Source: Berghia stephanieae
Lineage: Eukaryota; Mollusca; Gastropoda; Nudibranchia; Aeolidiidae
NCBI GenBank assembly: GCA_034508935.3
Contig: CM067448.1
Span: 45,742,766-45,806,765 of the forward strand
Reading direction: 5' to 3'
Length of the DNA stretch: 64,000 bases
Shown here: piece by piece, positions 24,994-36,059 of the stretch
Layout: every line of letters starts with the position of its first letter
Numbering within the stretch: the stretch's first letter is position 1
Made by a program: the position numbers and the translations under genes
The notes under the pieces: model-generated
The model's input: the letters and a program-made list of their open reading frames with translations, nothing else
What the model was told of the DNA's origin: nothing
The model's database searches: none

Positions 24994-27900
24994 TTACAGG
25001 TGTTTAAAGAGTATTGTCTTAGTATGCTTTTGACGAACTGAGCATGTGTTGTTGAATATGTGTCTGTCTGTAAATAGTTTGCCGTGGTGATACAACATTG
25101 TTCTACAAAATATGGAACAAGCTTCTTTAATAATCTGTGTTACATGATTGTCCTCACTTTCAAAATGACTTTCCATGGCATGCTTATCTAAATCTGTAAA
25201 AATTGATGGCCCTAATCTTTCTGTTACTTTTATTATCACTTTACTTATTGTTGTGCTATTGACTGCTCTCAAAGGTCCCTCCTTGTGTGTAGTTAGAATT
25301 TCTCTCAAACAAAGGTCAGCTGCTGTAATAACTTTATAAAAATCTTCAGATGGATATAATAATCCCCCCCTGTCTTTTCTTTCGGTAAAACTAGATGATG
25401 ATGGTTTGCTTGAATCAGGATTGTCTAATGAGGCTAAAAAATCTGAACAAACAGAACATTTGATTTTGTCTCGTAATTTCCTTGCGATAAATCCAGACAT
25501 ATAATACAAAACATCTGAATGGTACTCTGAGGGCTGGCAAAGGGTTTTCGTAAAGATCATAGTTTTTCTGTCCAATTCAGGTTGAAAAGAGTTTGTCGAA
25601 TTGTCAACAGTAAAAGATGAATTTTCTTGGAAAAGCTTATTTTCGGGGGCAGGTAAGCAATTAGCATTTTTGGAACTCAGCACACCATTCTTCATCAAAA
25701 GAGACCTGAGGGCATATTTAAATTGAAGGACATTCGGGTTATTATTCCAGCCACCTCTTCTTCGTATCCTTGAAAACAATGTCTCCAAATGATCTTGAGA
25801 GAGTCTGTAAGTAAGTATGTATTTGTAGTTATTGGCCAAAAGTCGCCGAGATATCAATTCTATGGATGTCAGTGTTGCCAAAAATCCAATAAATCCAGTT
25901 TTCCTCTTTGATTGTAGTATTGGCTTGTTAGTATTGTCACATAAAGATGATATATAATTTCTGGCAAAATGAATAAACTCTAATTTTTCCTCAAGATTTT
26001 CCTTTGTAATAGGGCTTTTAAATCCTTTTGTACAGAAACTACTGCTGTTGCATAAATCAAACAATTTATCAAATATACGAATACATTTACAAGTCGCTTC
26101 ACTTCCAGCAAATTCAGGCAACTTCAAGTCATCCCGAAGAAACGTAATGGCAGAAGCAACAGAAGAGCTTAAAGTTTGGGCAGCAAGAGACACTTTCATT
26201 TTATTTTTCACATAATCAATATGTCTTCCTTTTAGCTTGTTGGCAAGGTTTAAATTACTTTCCAGCTGCAGCTTGTGAAGTGCAACAATATAAGACCAAT
26301 CAATTCTCTCCTCTCCACGGCGCAAACATTTCAGGTCACCCAATGCATTTCTAACATTTTTTAACAAATGACAGGCATCAAAATAAAGGGAATGGTTTTA
26401 GATGAATCCAAGGGGTGAGGAAACTCAGGATCAATGACATCTGAACTTATAGTGCATCCAATAGCAGTTGCAGTCGCTTGGTTAACATAAGCTCCATCAC
26501 ACACAACCCCTTGAACAGAGAAGCCTGCCTCAGACAGCCAAACTATCCCATCATTAATAATCCGTGCTTGCTGGGCTGCACTAATCTTATCAACAAGAAA
26601 ATAGCCAATAGGGTGCTTAAAATATCGCTTTTGTCCAACGATGAGAAGAGTAAGACTTTCTGAAGCTAATGTGTCTGGTGATGCAACTTGAAGATGACCA
26701 TGGTTCACATAGCCAGCATAGGTCTGGGATGCAGGGTCAAACACAACTTGCTTCCGAATAGACATCGAATCAAACATAAGACAAACATCCTTCATCAAAT
26801 CATCCTTTTTAAGTTGAGCTTGCAAGGTATTAAAAACATCTGTAATAAATCCTGGGGAGACATTGTGGGATGCAGACCACCTACGAATGGTATCCGCATG
26901 AGGCAAATGCAAATACTTTCTCACATAATTATAAGCCTGAGCACTATAGAAGTGCAAGGAAACAGCAAAGGATTTTAATTCATCAGAAAAACGCATATTA
27001 TTTTTGGACATATGGGCAGCTTTTAATTCATTTTCAATTAAAGTGAGGGTTTCCGCAGCAAAATTTTCTTTTAGGATGTCAACATTTTCTTCTTTCAACA
27101 ACTTTTTCTTCTTCAAATCTTCCAAAAGGGATGAAATTTTTACATCTCGACGGGCCAACTTCTTCCTCATGCTACTGAGTTGTTGTTTTTGATGAAGCAT
27201 CTTTTCTTGGCAAACAAGCAACTTATTTTGGGTCTCTTCTAAGTGGCTTTCAACTGAAGAATAGGCATAATTATGTTCATCAACTTTAGGGGTCTTACTG
27301 GGTGTAGCATCTTCAAATGGAGAATTGGGAGCAGCTCGTTTTCGAGGGGATGATCTTGTCTTTTTAATGGCAGGAGACTGTTTATGTTGGGGATAATTTG
27401 GAAATACAGATGGGACAGCATTCTCTCTCAATTTTTTTTGGTCTAAGCCGAGATAATAATCTTCTAATAAAAAATGGACACTACAGACCCTATCATTTTT
27501 TGTAGGTCTCCACTCTGACCCATCTACATTCTTCCTGCTGATTTTAGTAATCCACTTGGACAACAACTCAGGCTTCTTCCATGGAAAGCTGAAAATAAGT
27601 GAGGCATTCTAACTAGGACTATCTTGACAATTGGTGTACTATAGTGAAAAACAATCTATCCAGTTGAATTATTTTCTACTGGCAAGGGAAAGACTCCATG
27701 GAAAAAAAAGCAATTAGACGTCTAGTACTATACTTATATATTTGTCTTTATCTAGGTCTTCCTGTCAATATACTTATATACTTGTTGATATTCATCTCGG
27801 TTCATGTATCTCAAGTTTTGAAAAATAACCACACTACTCTTACACGCCTAGAGTGGAGTGCTTATACTTTGGCCTTTGCAGTTAATTGCAATCGCAAGCT

Positions 27901-28350
27901 CTCCTCCTCAATTCGAAAACGCATTATAGTTATAGGTTATTATAATACATGATTACACACATTCTCTAACTTCATTTTTACCTCAGGGGAATAGTTCAGA
28001 TCAGTATGTAGATTTATTTATAAAAATACTTGGGAGACCTTCCATTCTTGCTCTAGTACTAGGGGTTTGGGAGGGGGAAACTTTAAAAAAAAAGTTTTCC
28101 CCTCCCAAACCCCCTACTAGAACAAGAATACTTGGGATGTAGTAGCTTATGGAAGGTCTCCCAAATACTTATGAGATATAGACTCTATATCTAAATCTAT
28201 CTAGATCCTAGAACATTATCAGTCTCCGTCGCAGTCGTCAGTAGCCCAAAATACAATTAGAATTGATTTATTTTCTTACCTGTGAAACGACAATGATGTG
28301 CCTTTGACAGCTTTATTGTGGCATAAATATACGCAGCAGTTCTGAACCAT
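24994..28350 (-). CDS. P-element/THAP9-like transposase (two exons, one frame slip)
   Basis: Cuts and pastes its element in the nucleus; P transposases are GTP-dependent DDE-like enzymes. Exon 1 is 28280-28350 (ATG, MVQNCCVYLCHNKAVKGTSL). The intron is 27589-28279 (GT-AG, phase 2). Exon 2 runs from 27588. The join makes a THAP zinc finger, C-x-x-x-C ... W ... C-S-V-H-F (SEWRPTKNDRVCSVHF). A lysine/glutamine-rich coiled coil follows, then MFDSMSIRKQVVFDP, VVCDGAYVNQATATAIGC and FDACHLLKNVRNALG, signatures of the P/THAP9 catalytic domain. The C-terminal part includes GLLYPSEDFYKVITAADLCL. At about 26375 the frame shifts by one base inside a TTTT run just before FDACHLLKNVRN. A fifth T would give an unbroken 888-residue protein, close to human THAP9 (about 900). 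Sequencing error or a recent mutation are both possible. Confidence 0.92.
28024..28170. mobile_element. Foldback insertion in the transposase intron
   Basis: AATACTTGGGAGACCTTCCA and GGGGTTTGGGAGGGGGAAAC are mirrored by GTTTTCCCCTCCCAAACCCC and TGGAAGGTCTCCCAAATACT. Arms are about 55-60 bp, nearly continuous, with one unpaired piece (about 28130-28149) in the right arm. There is almost no loop. Confidence 0.8.
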
Positions 28351-28521
28351 TTATTGTGAATTTTAATATTGTTGTGGTTTTTGTTGTGTCGTTATGATGA
28401 CATTAGATACCGAATGAATGGTAATGTTTACATTCTCAGCCAACAACAAAATGGCGCTAAATGCTTTCATTGGTGGACACTTTTTAGACTCCGTACGTAT
28501 TCTCATTCGTTTAATTCTATG

Positions 28522-28529
28522 GTTGTCAT
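28522..28529. repeat. 8-bp target-site duplication, right of P element
   Basis: GTTGTCAT, identical to 23625-23632. Confidence 0.9.
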
Positions 28530-28668
28530 GAGGAAAAGCCTACAGAGAGGGAGACTTTTGATAGTTATTTCGCGTAGATTAATCCACATGCCCCTTTGTC
28601 TTTTGGCATTAGCTGTCAAGTAAAGTGCAATTAATTATTTTTTTGGCAAAGCAGTTGCGTTCATTTTC

Positions 28669-28883
28669 TAATTATCAAATATCCTCGTTTTCAGAGTTTC
28701 CTTTGTGTTGTAATCTAGGATTGCATCAGGTAATGCAGCCAACACAATGATGTTGTCTTCATCCACCACTTGCAGCACATAGTCAGGGATACGGTTTTGA
28801 ACCTTCTGCTCTACAATCACTATTACGCTGTTTGGGTTGGTCGGGTTGACAAAGAAGGTACAAACCTGCCGATAAGACAAATA
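28669..28883 (-). other. Possible host exon beside the P-element insertion
   Basis: On - the open frame includes VCTFFVNPTNPNSVIVIVEQ, KVQNRIPDYVLQVVDEDNII and VLAALPDAILDYNTKETLKT before a stop at 28668. The composition is balanced and protein-like, unlike neighbouring noncoding DNA. CTTATCGGCAG could act as a splice acceptor just before the GTTTGTACC at about 28867. I do not recognise the family. It could be the last exon of a gene whose other exons lie beyond 28900 or were displaced. Confidence 0.35.
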
Positions 28884-28925
28884 CGAGTAATGAATCAAGA
28901 CTATTTCAGAGAAAACTCTCTATTT

Positions 28926-29060
28926 CTAATCAACTTTTGAAAAGAGAAAAGAACCCCCCCCCCCCCCACCCCCAAAAAAAAGAAGTAAAAAACAACAACA
29001 AAACAAAACACACACACACACACACACGCACGCACACACACACACAAAACGAAATAATAT
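28926..29060. repeat. C run and CA/CGCA array
   Basis: CCCC run near 28953-28967 followed by A-rich DNA and (AC)n interrupted by ACGCACGC. The open frame across it is low complexity. Confidence 0.85.
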
Positions 29061-29289
29061 CAAACAAAAGCTAACACGACTGAAAACCAAAAGAAACTTG
29101 ATTGATTTACTAACTCCATGCCTCTCCCTAGTACTCGTCCAATGCTTAGTAAGAAACTGTAGCATCCTAATCATCCGAGTATTAACCCTCTCTCTACTAA
29201 ACAGCAAAATCGTCACATTCTTTACGATTACACCAACAATGTTATCATTCTTATTTCTTTTGTACATCACATAATTTAAAAGCAACCGT

Positions 29290-29690
29290 AGAGCTATAAG
29301 GTAGCTTCCAATTCATCATTTTATGAAAGCAACCCTTTCAATCATCCAATTAGGAAAGCAACCATAAAATCCTAATCATCATATTAATAACGCATCTGTT
29401 GCGTTCTAATCATCCAATTAATAAAGCAAGCAATTATAGCCTCCTAATTTACCCATTGGTAAAGCAATCATAGCGTCTTAATGATCTGATTGATAAAGTA
29501 ACAGTAACGTCCTGATCACATTTTCTGATATAAAAAACGCAAAAAACTATAACCCCATAATCATTTGATGAAGTAATTATAGCACCATAATCGTCCGACT
29601 GGTCAAGTAACCGATTTATAAAGCAACCTCATCGTCCTAATCATCCGATTCATTAATTAAATAACATTATCCTCATAATCTGATACGGCA
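29290..29690 (+). repeat. Degenerate minisatellite (about 35-50 bp unit)
   Basis: A phrase like TAAAGCAACCATAGCGTCCT then AATCATCCGATT recurs about eight times with drift: CCTAATCATCATATTAATAA, TTCTAATCATCCAATTAATA, TCTTAATGATCTGATTGATA, CATAATCGTCCGACTGGTCA and CCTAATCATCCGATTCATTA. Confidence 0.65.
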
Positions 29691-29737
29691 ACCCCCTCAC
29701 GCTTTTAATTAACGTCCCCATTTCGACTCAAGTACAA

Positions 29738-29992
29738 ATGGAAAACCAATCAGAAGCAACAAATGCCACACCTAACAACAAAAACAATCAGCGTGTTGCT
29801 AATCTCAACACTCACTCATGCCAAAATAAAACTGAGGAGATAACTGATCTTGGAAAAAACAATACACATTGCATGGTTAAAGAATCAAGAAAAGAAAGAA
29901 AATCTCATCCTCACCATTTTCGAATATGCCATCTGAATATAAATAGTCTACGAAACAAAGTCGACGAAATTAAGCCATTACTTTCAGACAAT

Positions 29993-30000
<8 letters not shown>
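29738..30000 (+). mobile_element. LINE endonuclease N-terminus fragment
   Basis: The open frame reads HHFRICHLNINSLRNKVDEI then KPLLSDNLTN. This is the start of the apurinic-type endonuclease of CR1/Jockey-group LINEs (ISHLNVRSLRNKVDEI...L). The upstream part (MENQSEATNATPNNKNNQRV) is polar and linker-like. The fragment runs into the left arm of the palindrome at 29993 and has no reverse transcriptase after it. Confidence 0.6.
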
Positions 30001-30565
<565 letters not shown>

Positions 30566-31607
30566 TACTAAGTAAGAGGTGCCACCGGCAATTGATCAGT
30601 ATTGACGAACACAAGGCCCGTTCGTCAGTGCTGACAAAGACCTTTTCGAACTTATTCGTCACTACTGGATTATTACATTAATAATAAAATTATATTTAAA
30701 AAATCCCTGGCCATTTTTCCCATGACCGTTAGTAACACAAATTTGATTTAAGTTTAACGGGTGGGGCAACGGAATGACTCTCGTTGTTTTATGCCGCCAT
30801 AAGATTCTTGTTAATTTATATTGTCCACTCTATTTATGTATTAGTTTGGGCTTGTTACTTTTTTGTTTTTGTTTTATTTTGTTTTGTTTTTTGTTTTTAG
30901 TTTTTGTTTGTTTTGTTTTGATTGTTTTTTTTGCTCATTCAGCCGCCACTTGTGCTGTTCAGTTCTAAATTCATAATCACAACCGTGACGACCCAAGAAG
31001 AGCAGATTAATTATTTTATGACATTATTGTCAATTATTCTAATACTGGTATAGGCATGTCTCGAAAATTTCCCACAATCGTCTATTTGGAATGAATAGAA
31101 TTATTTTAAAAGGATCCGTGAGGACTGAAGATTTTGAATCTCTACATAAGAGTTAGGGAACATAATGACAATCGTTCAAGCGTAAGAAAAACATCCGGTT
31201 TGAAAGTAATGAAAATTTGTTACTTATTTCCTCTAAACAGTGTCATGTCGGGCTGATTGAAAATGTTCAAAGTTGATTTTATGCACAAAATCTATAAAAC
31301 GTGTTGAGGTTTCGTTGTTTTATTAAAGAGAATGATTAAAATTTGTCAAACTGACAAAATAATAGAACGTATTGAGTTTTTGTGTGTTTATTAAAGAGAA
31401 TGATCAGAATATGTTAAATTGACAAACTCTATAATTTCACATGTAATGACCAATCGTTTTACTGTTGATACCTTTTTGCTATTTGGTTAATTCAGATATA
31501 ATATTGTTTGGAAGTTATGGGTGACATATCTCGTATAGTTTAGAGGGCAAAACGGCTTAGCCACAAAATCGTTTGGACATGTTATGAATTGAGTTCCGTG
31601 AAAATTT
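30566..31607. other. Noncoding, with a 75-bp tandem duplication
   Basis: Near 31310-31430 a block with TTTTATTAAAGAGAATGATT, AAATTTGTCAAACTGACAAA and AGAACGTATTGAG occurs twice in tandem, diverged. TTTTGTTTT-type runs occur at 30860-30935. No gene was seen. Confidence 0.45.
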
Positions 31608-31905
31608 ATGGTTGTGGTTTGGAGACGATATAATAACGATAATAATATCACACACAGTTTGGAGGTCATGGCGACCTACACATCGCTCGAACATCCTGGG
31701 TTATACTATATACGTCTTCATTTATCATTGATCAGTACCACATATTTTCGACAAATGGGAGCGACATACAGGCGTTCAGTTTACTATATTTTGGGGCAAT
31801 TGAAGGTAGGATTGAATTAATTGACTTTGTCTTAGAAACAAGATTGTTGTCACTAAGGCTAGAGATTCTGTTCTGGACAAATTAGAATTAAAGCGTTTGT
31901 AACGA
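31608..31905 (+). repeat. Dispersed repeat G, copy 1
   Basis: Matches 46470-46760 in inverse orientation: GGTTTGGAGACGATATAATA, CAGTTTGGAGGTCATGGCGA, TGACTTTGTCTTAGAAACAA and GACAAATTAGAATTAAAGCG all have counterparts. It leads directly into LINE sequence. Confidence 0.65.
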
Positions 31906-32510
31906 AACATCGGACTTCTTTAACAGCGAGAAGGGAGTAAGACAAGGTTTGGTCTTATCCCCGGACCTTGTTAACATAATATATATATGTAGTGAAATAA
32001 TATTCAAAGAAATTGAAGATATGGAAGGCGCCGTCGTTGGGGGGGGGGGGGGAGGGGAAGGGGGGGGGGGGAGAATATGAATAACCTAAGATACGCAGAC
32101 GATGGTACTCTGATGGCATACTCTCCAGAAAACGTGAAGAAAATTTTAGAAATATAGATGAGAAAAAGTGAAGAGATCAGCCTGAAACTAAATGTTTAGA
32201 AACCCGAATGCATGGTGGTCTCAAAGAATGACAACAACACGACAGTTCACTTGCCATGTAAAGGTTAGAGGCATTTGAGATGTGGATGTAGAAGAATGTT
32301 GAGATTATCATGGACAGACACGTATACGAATTAGGAAGTGTTGGCAAAGGTGAGAAAAGAAAGAATACTGATGGATACCATCAGAAAGAGGCATTTACAG
32401 TTTCTGGGACGTGTGGAGGAGAGACGGAATAGAAAAGTTTGTAATATCCGGGATGATCGAAGGAAAGAGAGCTAGAGGAAGACAGAGAATGACATTGATT
32501 TTTAAAACAA
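31905..32510 (+). mobile_element. Decayed LINE reverse transcriptase and C-terminal fragment
   Basis: Frames on + read FFNSEKGVRQGLVLSPDLVN (RT block with GVRQGxxLSP), NNLRYADDGTLMAYSPENVK (catalytic YADD) and KPECMVVSK. A further stretch resembles the LINE C-terminal region (LSWTDRVT-like start, VLAKVRKERILMDTIRKRHL and QFLGRVxRRD). Stops at about 32156 and 32199, a G run inserted at about 32040-32070, and frame changes show it is dead. Several hundred bases between domains are deleted. Confidence 0.7.
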
Positions 32511-33908
32511 CGCAGACTGCAGAGGATCGTATTAATTCTCAGTAAGTTAAATAAAATAATATTATAACACCCCTCTACTGTTATAATAAAAGATTTAAAA
32601 AAAAAACAGTAAAAAATAATGCATATAGAGCGCTAACCTTCACCTCGCACCGAATTTAACTTGCATCGAGTTGTAGGCTCACCATAACGTGTTACGTCAT
32701 TTAAATAATAAAAACAAAGGGCAGTAATACACAACAGTGCTTTTTTTTTTGGGGGGGGGGGGGGTCACTTTAAATAAAACAAAAATCTACTTTAATCTCG
32801 TGTTACTTAAAAATTATGTTTACTCTTCTGGTATTTTCATACTGACTTTAACATGATTTTATAGGAATTGACAACTGAAATGTTATACTATTGACCAATG
32901 TTATTGAAAATTTCGTAACCTCGGATATTGCCCTCCCAAGGTCGGGCTACACCTCGGTCCGAAAATCCAATAAAAGGTAAAAAAAATTGTATAATCTAAG
33001 TTTCATAATTTTGATTACAAATACCTAAAATTCCCTTTCCAACACATGAGTAACGCTGACATACCTAATAACTTTTTGAGACGATGAGTCACAAAGTTCT
33101 TATTAATTTTATAATCCCCTTTTCTGTTATCTGGTTCTGAAGAGTTTCAATGGAATTTAGTTCTCTTGACATTTTTGTCATTTCAAGGAACAGCCAGTTC
33201 AAAAACAAAAAAGACCCACATATTGTGGCTGTGTCATTAGGCTGTTTTAGTCGCATTGGCGCAAAAAGACACCAATAAATGTTGTTTTGTTTTGAAAACC
33301 AATGGAGCATTGGAATTATTTTTGTTGAACAGTTTTGTATTAGAATTTAATTACGAATAATCAGACAAGGATCTACCCTCAACAGCAATATTAGCTTTTT
33401 GAAATGTAGAAAATAAAATTTAGATCTCAAATTTCCAAAACAAAAGAAGACCCTCGTGTTTGCAAGCTAGGCCTAATGAAAGGTTTGACTACCTGGGTAA
33501 CTCGCCGTGACAAAATAGATGTTGTTAAAATCAACGTATACCAACGTAGCCTTGTTTGCAGGTCTGATTACCTTAATTGTTATGTGGCCATTGTTATTAT
33601 GGAAATACTATCGAAAAACGCTAAACATTGTCTATTACAAGCATGTTAAACAAGCCCATAATTGCGTTCAGTTACCAGACCTGTAAAAAATGAACACGTC
33701 GACGTGTGCATTTTATAAAATCTAAAACTTTCATATCAAATTATTAGACAATATCTAGAATCCTTATATACATTGAGCTATCCTTTCTATGCAATGAAAG
33801 CAACCGTGACGAGAAAAAAAATCCCCAAAGGAAAATGTAGTCAGTCAATAAGGATCATAAGGCCTTAGGTTATTCCTGTACCTTAAACTAATAATGCCTT
33901 TTAGCAAC
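32511..33908. other. Noncoding stretch
   Basis: AT-rich DNA with a T/G run near 32742-32763. The minus-strand open frame at 33089-33310 has no recognisable domain. Nothing else is supported. Confidence 0.4.
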
Positions 33909-34108
33909 AGCAGCTTCTAATGGCCTCACACACTACTATGCAGCTTCTAATGGCCTCACACTACTGCGCAGCTTCTAATGGCCTCACACTACTATGCAGC
34001 TTCTATTGGCCTCACACTGTTATGCAGCTTCTATTGGCCTCACACTACTATGCAGCTTCTATTGGCCTCACACTACTATGCAGCTTCTAATGGCCTCACA
34101 CTACTATG
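33909..34108. repeat. 28-bp minisatellite, seven copies
   Basis: The unit GCAGCTTCTAATGGCCTCAC then ACTACTAT repeats seven times with changes at one or two positions (TAATGG/TATTGG). A single unit is found at 61243-61272 in the related LINE end. Confidence 0.9.
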
Positions 34109-34109
34109 C

Positions 34110-34345
34110 TATGACTATGGGTCTACCGAGGCGGCGAAATGGTTGCTGCATTTGTGTACAGTCGCGAACCCACCCTATAGCCTCGTCACAACACAGCGCT
34201 CAACCCCAAATGCTTTGAGGTTTCAGGATCTTGTCCACAGCGTGTACACGTCGGGCAATTGGAAAGCAAGTCCCCACTGATGAAACGTCGATGCCGTTAG
34301 GCAGGTTTTCGATCTCAGTCGATTTGCCGCAACCCAATGTCTCTC
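34110..34345 (-). mobile_element. LINE 3' end fragment, copy 1
   Basis: On - it reads RHWVAANRLRSKTCLTASTF then HQWGL before the frame is lost. This is the same protein as 61291-61539 (GHWVAANQLRSRTCLTVKSL). It is the region before the C-terminal zinc knuckle of a non-LTR retrotransposon. The 28-bp array sits at its 3' side. Confidence 0.7.
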
Positions 34346-34548
34346 CTCTTGATGGTAAAGAAGCCTGACAGATTCTCTCCCAGTTTCAATGAGTCTAATT
34401 CCCCTGCTCCCACAAGGAACCGAATTCGTTCATTTTCATCTCGTATGTGCAACCCTCAGGGAAGTCAAGTTCAAGGGTTGCGGGACTTATTAACCCTTGG
34501 GTGAATAAACACCGCTCGTACACTGACACAGATAAATCATTTTCATTA

Positions 34549-34840
34549 GCATGTGCGGCTATGTGGTCTAGTGATATGACACTCGCTTTCGGATCGGAAG
34601 ATTCGAGCCTCGCTCGGCGCATAGTTGAGACCTTGTAAAAGACTCTTTACTCACATTCTCTCATACTCAGGTGTAAAATGAGTACCTGCCCGTCAACAGC
34701 GTTGTCTGTCTGAAAAAATTGTAATATCGCCTAACAGGCGTCATAACTCGCTCTACACGCTACGTGTTGCTGTTGGTCAGGGACCCTTTGTATAGCGATT
34801 TGAGCACATTTAGTGGATATTGCGTTATACAAAAGCTCTT
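34549..34840 (+). repeat. SINE A, full-length copy
   Basis: The tRNA-Arg(TCG)-like head reads GTGCGGCTATGTGGTCTAGT, GACACTCGCTTTCGGATCGG and GATTCGAGCCTCGCTCGGCG. The body CTTTACTCACATTCTCTCAT and AGGTGTAAAATGAGTACCTG follows, then GTTGGTCAGGGACCCTTTGT. The tail is GAGCACATTTAGTGGATATT then GCGTTATACAAAAGCTC. Confidence 0.85.
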
Positions 34841-36059
34841 TTTTTTCAGTTTCTCAGAAAACGTCAAATATCAATTTAAGCTGAACAGCAATTTGTCAAA
34901 TAGTTTCTAACCAAAGACACATTAGGAAGTCTCTGGTTCTAAACATATTTTTGATCAATGGGCGCCATCTTAATGGATCGATATTTGAAGTGAAAGTTTA
35001 TCGGTAAGTGGGGAGGATCTTTATTATTTTTCCATGAGCTCGAGGCATTGGTCACATCGCAAAATTAAATGTGCTCAAAATGACCTACATAATAAAGCTT
35101 TCACACTTTTCGAAATATCCATCACAATTTTGTTCAGCTTGACAAACGGGCATGTTCATAAACAAAGCGAAGTCCGAGGTTTGAGAGTTTTACCCCAAGA
35201 TGAAGGTAATTTATATCGACTGATGTTTGAAGGACGCGTTTTCTGGCCAAATTTAAAAGTACAGCAGTTAAATGATTAATCCGGTTAGTTTACAAGGTAA
35301 ATTGTCACCGAGAGGACGCTGTCTGTAAAGTGTAAAGCTCAAGAGAGCCAAATCAATAAATACATATTTATTCAAAAGAGCAACCGAGACAGCCCTATCG
35401 GATGATTAGAGAGAAAACTAAAGTTACAAAGACTTCAAATCACATAATTCTATAATAATGTCAATAAATTCTCACCGACAAACAAACACCAGCCACATAA
35501 TATGTGATTCATCACACGCCTGAATGAACTAAGCGAAGAATGAGTGTAGGGTCAAAATATTTTCAGGATACCCCCATCATCATCATTACCACCACTGTCA
35601 TCATCACCAACACCACTACCACCAGTAAGAAATCCATCAATATCTGTGCCACACCACCACCACCACCACCAATAGTCATCACCATCACCACTTCCACCAC
35701 CACCATAACCACACTCTCCGTCACTAACACCACCACCACCTCATCACCATCAACATTGGGAAATAGGACTCGCATATATCCTATTCGTAAAATTTCCAGT
35801 CCATTGGTTAAAATAATGTGACTCGTTATTTAAGAATGGTTTTATAATTAAAAATATGAAACTTGTCTTAATTCTATCTGTTTTACTATGGATGTATTTT
35901 TTTTTAGAGTGACAGAAAAAAAAATCTTACATTTTGGTCGTTTTCACATTAAAATAACTTTTCCCACATGGTTCACCCCTACAAAATTCTGTTTTAAGAC
36001 GATAAGGCGAATACTTTCTGAAACATCTTTCCAAGCTAAAGGAGAAAACAAACAACTTT
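34841..36059. other. Noncoding, with an ACC-rich repeat and a possible TIR-coding piece
   Basis: About 35563-35760 is a degenerate (ATC/ACC)n array. On -, 35944-36035 in one frame reads WKDVSESIRLIVLKQNFVGV, which looks like a later strand of a TIR domain next to the Toll-like receptor end at 36060. See that entry. The remainder is without signal. Confidence 0.45.

Larger units (their letters stand above)
23633..28521 (-). mobile_element. P-element (THAP9-like) DNA transposon, complete with TIRs and TSD
   Basis: 4,889 bp, between exact 8-bp duplications GTTGTCAT, the P superfamily length. The left end starts CAAGGAATTTACCCAATGG. The right end, inverted, starts CATAGAATTAAACGAATGA. The two align over about 36 bp, including a shared CGTACGG. 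Subterminal inverted repeats at 23710-23733 and 28432-28455 match at 22 of 24 bases (GCCATTTTG, TGTTGGCTG, GAAT). The transposase lies on - inside, starting about 170 bp from the right end. The left 1.3 kb holds a CTA array (24304-24350) and a TG array (24410-24446). Intron 1 carries a foldback element. Confidence 0.93.

Noticed and set aside
26478-27192. Plus-strand open frames opposite the P transposase
   Set aside because: Shadows of the real minus-strand coding sequence.
33909-34108. CRISPR array
   Set aside because: The 28-bp units are directly abutting with no spacers, and the setting is an animal genome.
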